From contig CM077645.1 in NCBI GenBank assembly GCA_039707465.1, positions 58,777,850 through 58,841,849 of the forward strand: a DNA stretch of 64,000 bases. Reading direction: 5' to 3'. This document shows, one piece after another, positions 1-11,455 of this stretch. Each line of letters starts with the position of its first letter. Positions within the stretch are counted from its first letter, which is position 1. The DNA is from Rhabdophis nuchalis. Its lineage: Eukaryota; Chordata; Lepidosauria; Squamata; Natricidae. The position numbers and the translations under genes are program-made. The notes under the pieces are model-generated. The model was given only the letters and a program-made list of their open reading frames with translations. It did not search any database and was not told the DNA's origin.

Positions 1-2017
1 TCCAAAGAGGGCTTCTTGAGGAGGGGCCTCACCATGGCCTCTTTTAGGGAGGCAGGCAAGGAACCCTCACTCAAGGATGCGTTGATAACCTCTTGGAGCC
101 AGCCTCGTGTCACCTCCCAGGATGCCAGTACAAGCCAGGAGGGACACGGGTCCAATAAACATGTGGTGGCTCGCAGTCGCCCACGTAACCTGTCCATATC
201 CTCGGAAGTAACGGAGTCAAACTTCTCCCAAACAAGATCCCCCTCGTGGCAATCCACTGGACCAGCAATGGGGGCTAACTCATTCTGTATCTGAGCGATT
301 TTCTCCTGCAGATAAGACACAAATTCCTCTGCTCTACCCTGTAAGGGGGCTTCCTGCACCCTCTGTTGAAGGAGGGTACGGGTCACCCTAAACAGGGCGG
401 CAGGGCGGTTATCTGCGGATGCTATGAGAGTGGCGCAATGATGGCGTTTGGCCACTCTCAGCGCCCCAATGTAAGTCCGTAAATGGGCTCTTACCTGTGT
501 CCGGTCAGATTCAGAGCGGGTAGACCTCCATCTTCTCTCTAGGCATCTCTTGTGGCATTTCATCACCCTCAGCTCCTCGGTAAACCAAGGAGCCAGGGTG
601 GCTCGCCGCCGCAAGAGAGGCCGCAAGGGCGCGACCCGATCCAAGGCTCCCGTGGTCGCAGTATTCCATGCGGCCACGAGGTCCTCCATCGGGGCGCGGG
701 TCAGGGGTACAGGAAGTGGCCCAAGCGCCGCTTGGAACCCATCTGGGTCCATCAGGCACCTTGGGCGGAACCAGATTGGTAACTCAGGTTCCACCTCCCC
801 GCGGAGGGGAGTAGCGGTCGGAAAGTCAAGCCGGAGAAGTGAGTGGTCTGTCCATGACAAGGGTGTGATGACTATATCCTCTATACTCAGATCACTCTTC
901 CATTGGCCTGAGACAAAGATGAGATCCGGTGTATGTCCACCCTCGTGCGTGGGGCCTTGAATTACTTGGGTCAGGTCCATGGCCGTCATGGAAGCCATGA
1001 ACTCCCGAGCTACCCCGGATGATTCGCCCACCGATGGCAGGTTAAAGTCCCCCATGACTAAAAGTCTGGGGGTCTCAACTGCCACCGTAGCGATCACCTC
1101 TAGGAGCTCGGGCAGGGCTGCTGCTACATAGCGGGGAGCCAGGTATACAACCAGCAAGCCCAACTGCCTCCCTAGGCCCCACTTCACGCAGAGGGACTCA
1201 CAACCGGTGGTCTGTGGCACAACGGTCTCTCGGCTCAAGACCTTCCTTAACAATGACCGCTACCCCACCACCCCTGCCTAGGGCCCGGGGCTGATGAAAA
1301 GCGCGGTAGCCTGGTCGGCACATTTCAACGAGGGGGAGTCCTCCCTCGTGGCCCAACCAGGTCTCCGCAATTCCAGCCAGGTCTGGCTCCCCCTCTGACA
1401 CCAGGTCATTAATGAGGGGGGCTTTGTTGACAACGGACCTGGCATTGCAAAACATCAGCCGCAGGCCCTGGCTCTGTACTCCCTGACCACCTAGCCTGCG
1501 GGGGTTGTGGCAACTGACCGTTTGTAACCAACGGCTATGTGCCTCCAACCGGGAGGATGGTACTTGTCTCCCCTCGGACCTGCCCCTCCCCACGACCCTC
1601 TGGATGGGGAAGCCCTCCACCGGAATGACTTGTGTTTCCCCCCTCTTGCCGGATCCTTCCGCTTCCCTCCGCCAACTGCTGGTCCGGCCCTTTCTTTCCT
1701 TTTTTCCCTCTGTCTCTCCCTGTCTGTGCCCACCCACCTCCCTGGTACCCCCTAAAAAACCCACCCCAGAACCCCCAGAGTTAAAAAGCCCCCTAAAAAC
1801 CCCTCAGTTTCCTTTTCCGCCACCTCTCTAGATTAAGAAATCCATCATCAAGGTGGGCCCTCGTTAGAGCAGAGGGCCAAACCTGCAAGAGGGGGGACTC
1901 TCGCAGGGCGCGGAGGTCAGCTGCCGAATAGATAGCAAGTTCATAATTAATTCCGGAGAGGAGAGCTGCCATAAGAAAATAGCCACAGCCCATAGTCATA
2001 TTTAGGTACAGTGGCAC
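1..2017 (-). pseudogene. L2 ORF: N-terminal region, endonuclease, RT start (frameshifted)
   Basis: The reading starts near 2017 with a region containing YSAADLRALR, similar to the N-terminal part of fish and reptile L2 proteins, and stops at 1793. A second frame (1764-1198) holds a basic linker and the endonuclease start, with NARSVVNKAP and AETWLG. Near 1230 a one-base shift moves the reading to another frame, where MGDFNLP (about 1045-1060) and TDHSLLRLDFP (about 830-860) give the remaining endonuclease landmarks. The frame then runs through a linker with WFTEELR to the RT entry at the window edge. At least two breaks are visible, so this copy is not expected to make intact protein. It is otherwise little decayed, suggesting modest age. 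Confidence 0.8.
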
Positions 2018-2284
2018 TGTTGGTAAGCCACTAGCCAGTCACTATAGTTTTTTTTTTTAAGTGCTTGTGTGCGTTGCAAAGCCCGATGGACCAAGGCATA
2101 TCAGATGGTTACAGCAGGGAGGCAAAAGTCATGATGGTATTGATGGTATTGAGGGGAGAGGACTGGCGATGAGGAGAAAAATCAAGACAAGCAGCAAGGT
2201 GTAAACAGTGACAACAATACATAGTAACACAGTCCGTCAACAGAAATATAGTCCAAAGCAAATCAGGCTGAACATAAATTGATT

Positions 2285-2560
2285 GGTAGATTTGGATCTA
2301 AAGATAATCCATAGTTCATAAATTTGAGTTTGAAAATAGTCCATATTTTATTTATTTGAGTTTGAAAATGGTCCATAATTTGTCCATAGTTTGTGAATTT
2401 GAGTTTGAAGATAATCCATAGTTTGTGAATTTGAGTTTGAAAATAATCCATAGTTTGTAAATTTGAATTTGCAATTAGTCCATAGTTTGTAAATTTGGGT
2501 TGAAAATAGTCCATAATTTATAAGTTTGAGTTTAGAGATAGTCCATAATTTATATTAATT
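2285..2560. repeat. Minisatellite, unit about 32 bp
   Basis: Eight or so imperfect copies of a unit built from the words AGTCCATAGTTTGT and AATTTGAGTTTGAAAAT follow one another. Copies differ by substitutions and short indels; one is partly duplicated near 2370-2390. It lies within the putative L2 5'UTR. Confidence 0.85.
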
Positions 2561-3120
2561 GATGAGGTAAAATAGTTGATAAAGTAAAATAGTTGATAAG
2601 GTAAAAACGGCGGCAGCAAAGATTTCACACCTCACACCTGGCCGCTCCCAGATCAAACAGTCAGCATGGTGGAAGGGAACGCGAACCAGAGCCCATGCGT
2701 CAAACTAAACGCCAGCCGTTTTCCAAAAAATGAAAATAAACACAATAAACACAAAGCCAGCAAATACTAGCAAAACAAAAACGAGCAGCAGTAAAACAAA
2801 ATCGTATAATCCAAGACAATCCGACAGCGCCATACCAGAGACCACGGGGAACTCAGATGTAGTCAGCGTAAAATCGCGGAAGTAACGCCGGCAGCAGCAG
2901 CGGCAATGCCGACTGCATAAGCCATGATGTTAGGACGTTTCCAACGCTGAGAGAAGCCCGTCGCTCACCGTCTCTCCCAAGCGGCTCCCTGGGTGCTCTG
3001 CACATCATTGGCATCCCGAGATGTTCCTACAACCTCCCATACAGGTTGGAAGCTCCACCACTGGAGTTTATCAAGGCTGTGGGTGGGCAGCGTCTCCCCC
3101 CCGGAGGAGCTAGTATTCAC

Positions 3121-3140
3121 AGCGCCTCCATCTTGCTCAA
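3121..3140 (-). promoter_or_regulatory. YY1-like motif near the L2 5' end
   Basis: On the minus strand the element begins within about 40 bases of the word CAAGATGGAGGCGC. This resembles the YY1 core (AAnATGGCnGC), which in mammalian L1 sits at the 5' end and sets the transcription start. Here the C after ATGG is replaced, so it is only a near match. Confidence 0.3.
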
Positions 3141-3177
3141 CCGGAAACCGGATCATACCACTTAATACCACTTTAAA

Positions 3178-3722
3178 GTGTTAATACCACTTTATAATGC
3201 CTTGGTAAGGCCACACTTGGAATACTGCATTCAGTTTTGTTCACCACGATGTAGAAAAGATGTGGAAACTCTAGAAAGAGTGCAGAGAAGAGCAACAAAG
3301 ATGATTAGGGGACTGGAAACTAAAACATATGAAGAACAGTTGCAGGAACTGGGTATGTCTAGTTTAATAAAAGAAGGACTAGGGGAGACATGATAGCAGT
3401 GTTCTGATATCTCAGGGGTTGCCACAAAGAAGAGGGAGTCAAACTATTCTCCAAAGCACCTGAGGGCAGAACAAGAAGCAATGGGTGGAAACTAATCAAG
3501 GAGAGAAGAAATTTAGAACTGAGGAGAAATTTCCTGACAGTTAGAACAATTAATCAATGGAACAGCTTGCCTCCAGAAGTTGTGAATGCCCCAACACTGC
3601 AAGTCTTCAAAAAGATGTTGGATAGCCATTTGTCTGAAATGGTATAGGGCTTCCTGCCTAGGTAGGGAGTTGGACTAGATGACCTCCAAGTCCCTTCCAA
3701 CTCTGCTATTGTATTGTATTAA
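3178..3722 (+). mobile_element. CR1 LINE, 3' end of ORF2 plus 3'UTR
   Basis: Codons from 3178 give [16 protein letters not shown], followed by [11 protein letters not shown] and YEEQLQELG, the standard C-terminal block of CR1 ORF2. The frame stops at 3391, but CR1-like sequence continues through the typical 3' end (TTGGACTAGATGACCTCCAA) and an ATTGT-type repeat tail at about 3708-3722. Everything 5' of the C-terminal block is missing. The L2 to the left begins right at this junction, where the word AATACCACTTTA occurs twice (around 3165 and 3182). Confidence 0.85.
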
Positions 3723-6480
3723 CTGTCCACACAAGTAGTAATTGTAGTATGGGGAGGGGATCATCTTAATACATATTTAAGGAATAGAAGCCTGTTGACA
3801 GAACTTGCAGCTGCAGTTGCTCTGTAAATATCAATAAAGAATGACACTGAGTATATTTCAGCTGGGGAAAATATTCAAGATGTAATGTAGAAAAATGCAA
3901 TAAGAAGGACCAAAAGCCTGAATTTGGAGTCCCTTCTAATACTATTTTCATAGGAAAATGACAAAATAACTTCATATCGAAAGTTAATATAATTTCCAGA
4001 TAAATGTGAAACTCAGAAGAGTAACTTACCATTGAGCCTTTTGTTATAATTGCAGGCTTTCTTACATATGGACTTTTGAGTTTGCTCATTGATAATACAC
4101 TCTTATCTTCTCTTTATCACTAGTATAAAGCAAAGACTATTAATAACACAGTGATAAGCCATAGCAGTTCTAACTAAACAATTACAATGAATTATAGATA
4201 TTCAATGGAATTTCTTTTGAAGAGTGTTAAATAATCCATAAACTACTATTTCTATGTGGTACAGCATTAATATGTCTAAAAATAATCTGTAATTCTTCAA
4301 CTATGCAATTTTTCCATTTCTATTTTCCCATTCTCCTTTTTTTAGTGGCTAATTCAATGAAAAGATAAAAGAAAGTTATGGACAGCTACCTTAATTTATA
4401 AACAGAGTATAGAAATAAAGCTAATAGAAAACATACATTCATACAGTTTTTAATAAATGAATTTTGGCATATAGTTATGGGAATATTTTGTCTGAAATAT
4501 TTATATAAACATATCCATGTAGAATAATCTCATTTTACAGATAGATTCCTTCCTTTGGGAAGTTTGGCTATATGAAAACCCAATTGTTTTCAATCAATTA
4601 TTATTACTTTGGTTATGGTAGGGATTCCAAGATCCCCAAGAAAGTAGATGGAATGGATTCTTCTAGAGTTTGAAATCAATTGCACAGTTATTTCACTACT
4701 AGCCTGATTCACCTTAACTTGGCATGAAAAGCTTACAAGGGAATAGTAAGCAAATAGTATTTTTATATCACCCATTCATCAAATTTAGAGTGGTATACAG
4801 GAAAATGGAGCCATACCATAAGGGGAAAAACATCATAATCTCTCCAAGCCAAAGTAAAATAACTCTCCCCAAAACTAAACATATATTAAAAAAACAGCAT
4901 TATCCAATTACCATCATTCTTTGAAGCTCTGTGTAAAGAATAATTTCACAGCTGTACTAAATGCCAGTAATGAGGGGCCAACTAAAGTATCCAAAGCAAT
5001 GTATGGAACCATCACAAACAAGGACTACCTTCTAGTCCATGACCTTTACCTCCAAGGATTTGGAAGAGCAGAATCATTCTGGAAGATGTAGTTCTGATAC
5101 AATTCAGATATGTATTTTATAGATAATAGCATGATTTAAGAGAAATTAAGACTTGAGCAATCTGAACACCAGACCATTTAAAGTTATTTTTTATCTCTAC
5201 AATAATGGAGTTGTAGTGACTTCCTTGTCACAGGTTGTGGGCAATAAGGAAGATGACCTTCACAGAGTTATTCCAGATCTGTTGCAAAAATGATAAGGAG
5301 AAAATGACATGATGCAAAACAGGTAGAAACTATGCATGAATGGCTTTGACTGATATCTTCCTAATACAGATCGGTAATAAGAAAGTAAAGAGACATAGCA
5401 CAAGTTTCTGTCATTATATCTATTCTCAATAAAAGAAAACTTAGCCTTCATGTTCAATTGATGCAGCTGAATTACCTAGTGGAGCTGACAAAATTTCATG
5501 TACAAAAAGAATAATTTGCCATACCTTACGTTATTATAAAATCATATCTGATTATTCTACAATCCTATTTTATTTTATTTTTTTCTTACAGAGACATTAC
5601 TTAAAGGTTAATAGAAGCAAACATGCATTCCACGTGTCTCTGCCAATCATCTAATTTGGAAAGTGCAATCAACATCTGCTAAGCAGGTACAGTTATCATG
5701 GGACATTTATTCTTATAGACCTCAAAAACTTTTTACTACATTTATTTGCAGAGCTAAAATTATAGCTGTTTTAAACCAAGCTTTTTAAAAGGTTAACGTC
5801 ATTTGTAATTGAATGAATTAGATATTAATAAATATAATAGAGTTGTGTTTTCATTGTCGCACAGAGCTATGATTTTATTTAATTATATATTTGCAAGGTA
5901 TTAAGCTGGTTTTATTTCCCAAGTCTTTGAGCAATTGCTGTTACTTGACAAATATGATTATTCCCAAGATGATTTCTCATTGAGCTAAGCAATTGGTGGA
6001 CTTATCAAAGAATATGGCTAAGTCAAAACCAAAGCAATATTTATGGGCACTTTGGGGGGGGGGTGTCTCCAAAAATGCTTCCATTTGGTCTTTCAGCGGA
6101 TAACAAAGGTCAGAATTAACATTTATGGCCAAAAACACCACAGTAGCAGAAATATTGTCTGTATTCTAAGGAATTATTATCTCAATATAATGACTGGAAT
6201 GAAAAGACTGGAATCTCATAAACTAAAAACAGAGAAATAAATAGGGTACACAGCAGAAATTCCTATGCTTCTATTTTATGACATTGTCCCTTGTAGATTA
6301 CATAGAGTAATTAGCTACTCTCTCAAGATGCTCCTACTTTTAGAAATTACTGCCTTCCCATTTCTTACATCCATTATTGTAAGCTCTATATTTCTGTGTG
6401 ATTTTTTTCAAGTGTGTTGAAATCACAAAACCATAAGCTTCATACAGAACACAACAGGTCAAGACATTTAAAGCTCATGA
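3723..6480. other. Unique AT-rich DNA, no gene seen
   Basis: I see no exon, RNA gene or recognised repeat. The only simple-sequence feature is a ten-G run at 6054-6063. Short open frames here have no domain resemblance. Confidence 0.6.
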
Positions 6481-7357
6481 AGTTATGAGGTACAAGCAGT
6501 TGACTCCATCACTGGCCATAGGGGGCGAACATCTAACCCCTGTGGATGGAGCACGCAACTTGGGCGTCCTCCTTGATGCACGGCTGTCCATGGAAGATCA
6601 AGTGACGGCCGTAGCCAGGAGGGCATTTTACAAGGTCCGCCTGGTCCGCCAGTTGCATCCCCTATTGGACCGGGATGCCCTTTGCACAATCACTCATGCA
6701 CTCGTGACATCCCGACTGGACTACTGCAATGCTCTCTACATGGGGCTCCCCTTGAGGTACACCCGAAGACTGCAGCTTGTCCAGAATGCAGCCGCGCGGG
6801 CAGTTATGGGAACCTCTAGGTTTTCCCATGTAACACCGCTCCTGTGCGAGCTGCATTGGCTGCCTGTCATCTTTCGGGTGCGCTTCAAGGTGTTGGTTAT
6901 CATCTTCAAAGTGCTCCATGGCACGGGACCTAGCTATCTGAGGGATCGCATCCTGCCCCATACATCCCTGCAGCCAATTCGCTCCCACAGAGAGGGACTT
7001 CTCCGGGTGCTGTCCACTAGGCTATGCCAGCGGGCGACGCCCAGGGGAAGGGCCTTCTCTGTGGCGGGCCCGACCCTCTGGAACGACCTTTCCCCCGAAA
7101 TTAGAACAACTACGGACCTCCGCTCCTTCCGTCAAAAACTAAAAACTCATTTTTTCTGCCTGGCCGGCTTGGGGTAACTGAATTGCTCTATTAGGGTTTT
7201 TAGGGGTCTAATTTTAGTTGGTCTGGGATTTTAGCGCAGGGTTAAGTTTAATTTATTTTAAATTGTATTTATGCTTGTGTTTTTATATATGTATTTTTAG
7301 ATCCCCTGTGCACCGCCTCAAGTCCCTTCGGGGAGAGAGAGCGGTCCATAAATTAAA
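6481..7357 (+). mobile_element. L2 LINE, 5'-truncated, C-terminal RT part and 3'UTR
   Basis: An uninterrupted frame from 6485 to 7177 (230 codons) matches the C-terminal half of the L2 RT protein found at 53.0 and 59.4 kb: GARNLGVLLD, ALVTSRLDYCNALYMGLP, LQLVQNAAARA, ELHWLPV, GPSYLRDRI, SFRQKLKTHFF. The catalytic YADD part lies upstream and is absent, so this is a dead-on-arrival insertion. The 3'UTR ends with a hairpin at about 7308-7346 and then an AAT tail. Confidence 0.9.
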
Positions 7358-7381
7358 ATAATAATAATAATAATAATAATA

Positions 7382-7455
<74 letters not shown>

Positions 7456-7490
7456 TATTATTGTTATTGTTATTGTTATTGTTATTGTAC
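7357..7490. repeat. AAT then ATT microsatellite at L2 tail
   Basis: About eight AAT units (7357-7382) switch directly to some 26 ATT units (7383-7461), followed by ATC/ATT and GTTATT variants to about 7490. The switch makes the tract self-complementary around 7382. Confidence 0.95.
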
Positions 7491-9295
7491 TAGCATTGCA
7501 GATTGTAAAGACTTTTCCTGTGTGCATGTTCTTTTTCTTTGTTAAAAAATCCTTTTTAAGTACATATTGGCTTTAACCAGTAGTTGATCTGTTATTTCGC
7601 CTGCCTTTGTTTATGGGGCATGATATCAGTATAGCATGAGGTACTTACCTCAGATCACTAAACTAATGTGAACTATAATTTAACAAGTTTGGATGACCAA
7701 TTTCAATGCTCTTCATCTGCAAACAGATGCATTCAAGTAAGTGTCCTGAAGTCTCTGGAAAGTTGGTTGTTGTTGTTGTTGTTGTTTCGTTGTTATAGCC
7801 AGAACTCTGCCAAAGCTCTAGTCTTGAGATAATCACTCACAGTAAAACAATAGAACTGTATCTGGATTTTGGTACTCTAAGAAAATGAAAGATGACTAGT
7901 TGGCAGCTGAGAAAAAATAAATCACTGTAAGTGAATTTGTGTGAGTGCACATGCTTAAACTTGCCAAAAGAGCTCTTTTGAGTGGTGAAATGTGCTGTCT
8001 GAAACATCAGGAGAGCTAATGGAGGTTTGAAGTCTTGTTCTGATAAATTTACATTGCATTTTACAGAAACAATCAGTCACATTCAATCCAACTTGGATGT
8101 TGCTATTTTGCAATTTAATAATGATGAGACTCACCACCTGTTCTTTGGATCTATGTCCTTCATAGACACTAACAGCTGCCAATATTGGGTTTAACATTTG
8201 AGATCATAAGTAATTAATGCTTCTTTGGAGCAGTATATGGTTTCTTCAAAATTAAAGATCAAATGACTGCTTTTTTCACATTTTCTTGCAATTAAGGTAA
8301 TTAAAAGATATATTTTATATTTACATCTATAATCTATCAGAGTCTCAGCAGTTTTCAGTAAATAAAAGCATCAACAACAGCAGATATGATAAACAGCAAA
8401 AATAAAATTACCAAAAATATAAAAACACAAAAGAATAATGTAGCTAATAATTAATCCAGGTTGCTACATCACTCTCCCTAAGCCCTGTAAAATAATTTCA
8501 TTTTAGTACATTTTTAGAGGGTAAACAATGTGGGACACATTTAATTTATAAGGACACATTATTCTGTAGCATGGGTGCAGCTACTGAGAACAGCTCCAAT
8601 GAGCCTTAGCCACCATAATTTGTGAAAGCAACAGATTTCAAGCAGTTTCTCCCAAGGTACACAGATAAAATATGTTTATTCTGCCTGGAGAAGGCAGCCC
8701 TGCCGGCACATCAGTGCCATATTATAAAGGAAATCCAGATAATTTAAAAAAAACAACAGAATGATTGTAAAATACCCTTTCCCAATGTACAAATACAGTA
8801 CAGAAGTCTGCCATTCTATATAATATGAAACCCAAAAATCTAAAAGGACCAGAAGGGGTGCACTAAGTCCAATCAAATTCTTCACAATGTTCTTCAACAA
8901 GGATAACCATTTAGTGCCTGATAAAAGACCCAGATAATCGGCAACCTTTATGGTGCTCCACAGTTGTCCAATTATCACCATTCATTTAACTTCACTTAAA
9001 GGGCACATGGGTAAAAATTGTCAAAAATGAGAGTTTCCAAGAAGTGCATCTAGATGCTAGAAAAAGATAAGACTTTCACTTCCCCTTTATACTGAACATT
9101 ATCAACAAACTCATTCCAATATTGTTTAACCTTGGTTTTGAACAGAAATATTGTTGGGGCTAATAAACAGCTCACTAATGAATGTAATTAAAGCTTGTTA
9201 ATTTTCTTGGATATCTCAGAAACCTCAAATACTCCCAGCCAGAATATTTTTCTAAACTAAGTTAAAATAGGACTTTCTGGAGAAATATTCTAAGT
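7491..9295. other. Unique DNA, no gene seen
   Basis: AT-rich sequence without recognised coding or repeat content apart from a short GTT repeat at about 7764-7788. Confidence 0.55.
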
Positions 9296-9743
9296 TGTTG
9301 TTGTTTATAATTTTTTTTTATAATTTTAATTTGTTGACCGCTCCCTCTCCCCATAGGGACTCGGAGCGGTGCACAGGGAAAACTAAAACAATAAATATAC
9401 AAACACATTAAAAACAAATTAAACATATACCTGTGCTAAAATACCCCATTAACATACTAAAATTCCCAGTTAAAACAACTAGAACCCCATAGAGAGAGAC
9501 TACCCTAGGCTGGCCAAGCAGAAAAGATGTGTTTTTAGTTTTAGACGGAAGGAGCGGAAGTCCGTGGTCGTTCTAATGTCGGGGGGAAGGTCGTTCCAGA
9601 GGGCTGGGCCCGCCACAGAGAGAGCCCTTCCCCTGGGCGTTGCCCGCTGACAAAGTCTAGTGGACGGCACCCAGAGAAGTCCCTCTCTGTGGGAGCGAAT
9701 CGGCCGTGAGGATGTATGAGGCAGGATCTGATCCCGCAGATGT
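9296..9743 (-). mobile_element. L2 LINE 3' end
   Basis: On the minus strand this carries the last part of the L2 ORF (frames equivalent to GPSYL through the terminal KTHLF block) and the 3'UTR, ending with the family hairpin at about 9338-9374. The element is severely 5'-truncated. GTTGTTGTTG occurs at both ends (about 9297 and 9742) and may be the target duplication, although the simple sequence makes that uncertain. Confidence 0.85.
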
Positions 9744-11251
9744 TGTTGTTGACCTTCGTTCTGAAGTTCATATTATTAAGAGTAAATGAATAAATTCAGA
9801 TGTGAATTTTAATCAGATGGACATGTATCACCTTGACTCTTTTTTCAGCTTGCTAATAGTGGCCTAAAATGCCATCACTTACAACATTTGCTTTACTTCC
9901 TCAGTTTTCCTCAGGCATAAGTATTTCACTAATATAATTCTGACCAAAATTTCTAATATTGCCTGCTGGATTCTAAAATCCAAAATATAATGTAAGTAAG
10001 ATCTTCTTAATGAGTATATGGATTGTATATATCCATATTGCACATTGGTACACTTGTCTCTTATGATATGACTAGCCAATGGAGAAACTCTCTTTTTGTC
10101 TGTCAAACAGTTATTGATTTACAACCTGAAATAAAGCATCTACAAAAGCATTAAAATTAATTATAAAGCAAATGAAATGAGGATGGTGTATAATAGTTTT
10201 CATCATTATTTTTTTAAAAACATTCATAAACTTCTTCCTCTTTAATAAATCAGATGTCAGACACAGAGTAATAATAAAAATTGTGATATAATTAATAAGA
10301 CTTGTATTGAAAACATCAGATAAACCACACAAAAGCACTATTATCCTCTTCTGTATTAATCCCTGCTGATGAATTATTTGTAGTAGTGTAGCCTTTGGCT
10401 GCCAACTGCCCTCACTTGGTCTGAAACAGCTACAAAGATACAGTAGAGATGGCAGAAGTTAATGGGCAGTGATAAGAGAGTACAAAATCTCTTCTGGGAT
10501 GGGAGAAATGATGCCAAATATAAAGAGACGCAAAGAAATACAAGACTTGGATAGATGAAAAACCTTCAAACAGCTTTCAAGAAAGCAAACCTCAGACCTG
10601 AACTTAAATATAGCTAGAACCTGATAGTTGCCTTTATCTTGGAATCTAACCCTCCAATTTTATTTTGATGGACTATTTGCTTTATTAAGTTAGAAAAAAT
10701 ATAAATGTGAGGATTTCAATTACTGACAAAAATCACCTTTTGACAGTTATATTGTGGACTTGAGTTCCCTTCTGGACTACAGTTTCTCAGCTCTGCCATC
10801 AGTCATATTAGTGTCACTCTCATTTCACACAGAGAAGGGTCACATCGTTTTCCACCAGTTTTTCTGACTCGCTGTTTTGAGCTATGAAATTCTCATGATG
10901 CTTTCTAAAATATATTATATTCTGTCCAAATGTAAACTATTTGTATCCATTCTAATAAAAATTTCTGGTTGAAAAGAAGCCAGCCAGTCATTCCCTGGAG
11001 CTTCTTTCCTATTTCCAGAATATGCTATTATAGTGTAATTCCATTTTACGAGACTAAGCACTATGGCAGCACAATACACGCTGATACTGGAATTTCCCAT
11101 CACATAGACCTTACTATGTTTACATCTTTCTGCATCATGGCGATTAAAAGAAGCAGCAGACAGGGATCTGCTGACACCTTCTCTGGGATTCCATCTCTCT
11201 ATGACTTCTGTGATCACTTGGGATGCAGGCTGCTATTGCATCCTAATCAAG
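9744..11251. other. Unique AT-rich DNA, no gene seen
   Basis: No convincing exon or repeat recognised. A 144-codon open frame from 10969 runs into the CR1 tail and shows no domain resemblance, so I do not call it a gene. Confidence 0.55.
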
Positions 11252-11455
11252 AAGAGGGGCCACCTAGAATTAAGGAGAAACTTCCTAACAGTGGGAACAA
11301 TTTATCAGGCTTGCCTTCAAAAGTTATGGGCCTCTATCACTGGAGGCTTTTAAGAAGAGACTGGAAAACCACTTTCTGGAGTGGTATAGGGACTCCTGCT
11401 TGAAGAGGGGGTTGCACTAGAAGACCTTCAAGGTCCCTTCTCCCTCTGTTACACT
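11252..11455 (+). mobile_element. CR1 LINE 3'UTR fragment
   Basis: This contains the usual CR1 3' region: an AAGGAGAAACTTCCTAACAG block, then TTTTAAGAAGAGACTGGAAA, then the terminal TAGAAGACCTTCAAGGTCCC. It is divergent and carries no ORF. Confidence 0.75.

Larger units (their letters stand above)
1..3165 (-). mobile_element. L2-clade LINE, 5' half, cut by window edge
   Basis: On the minus strand this reads, in order, a roughly 1.1-kb non-coding leader (3165 to about 2020), a short basic N-terminal region, an apurinic-type endonuclease and the first part of the reverse transcriptase, which continues past position 1. The left 290 bases are closely similar, in inverse orientation, to the start of the L2 at 52.1 kb, which ties the two to one family. 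The element is much more GC-rich than its surroundings. It abuts a CR1 3' end at 3178. Because the 3' end lies outside the window, its target duplication cannot be tested. L2 elements move by target-primed reverse transcription. Confidence 0.85.
2020..3165 (-). other. Putative 5'UTR and internal promoter region of the L2
   Basis: This non-coding stretch lies directly upstream of the L2 ORF on the minus strand. It is CpG-containing at its 5' end (about 2600-3165) and carries a tandem minisatellite in the middle. LINE 5'UTRs usually hold an internal Pol II promoter. Assigning all of it to the LINE is an inference from position and composition; another full-length copy would settle it. Confidence 0.5.

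Noticed and set aside
10969..11403. 144-codon open frame
   Set aside because: No domain resemblance, overlaps a CR1 3'UTR fragment, no splice or start context that supports a gene.
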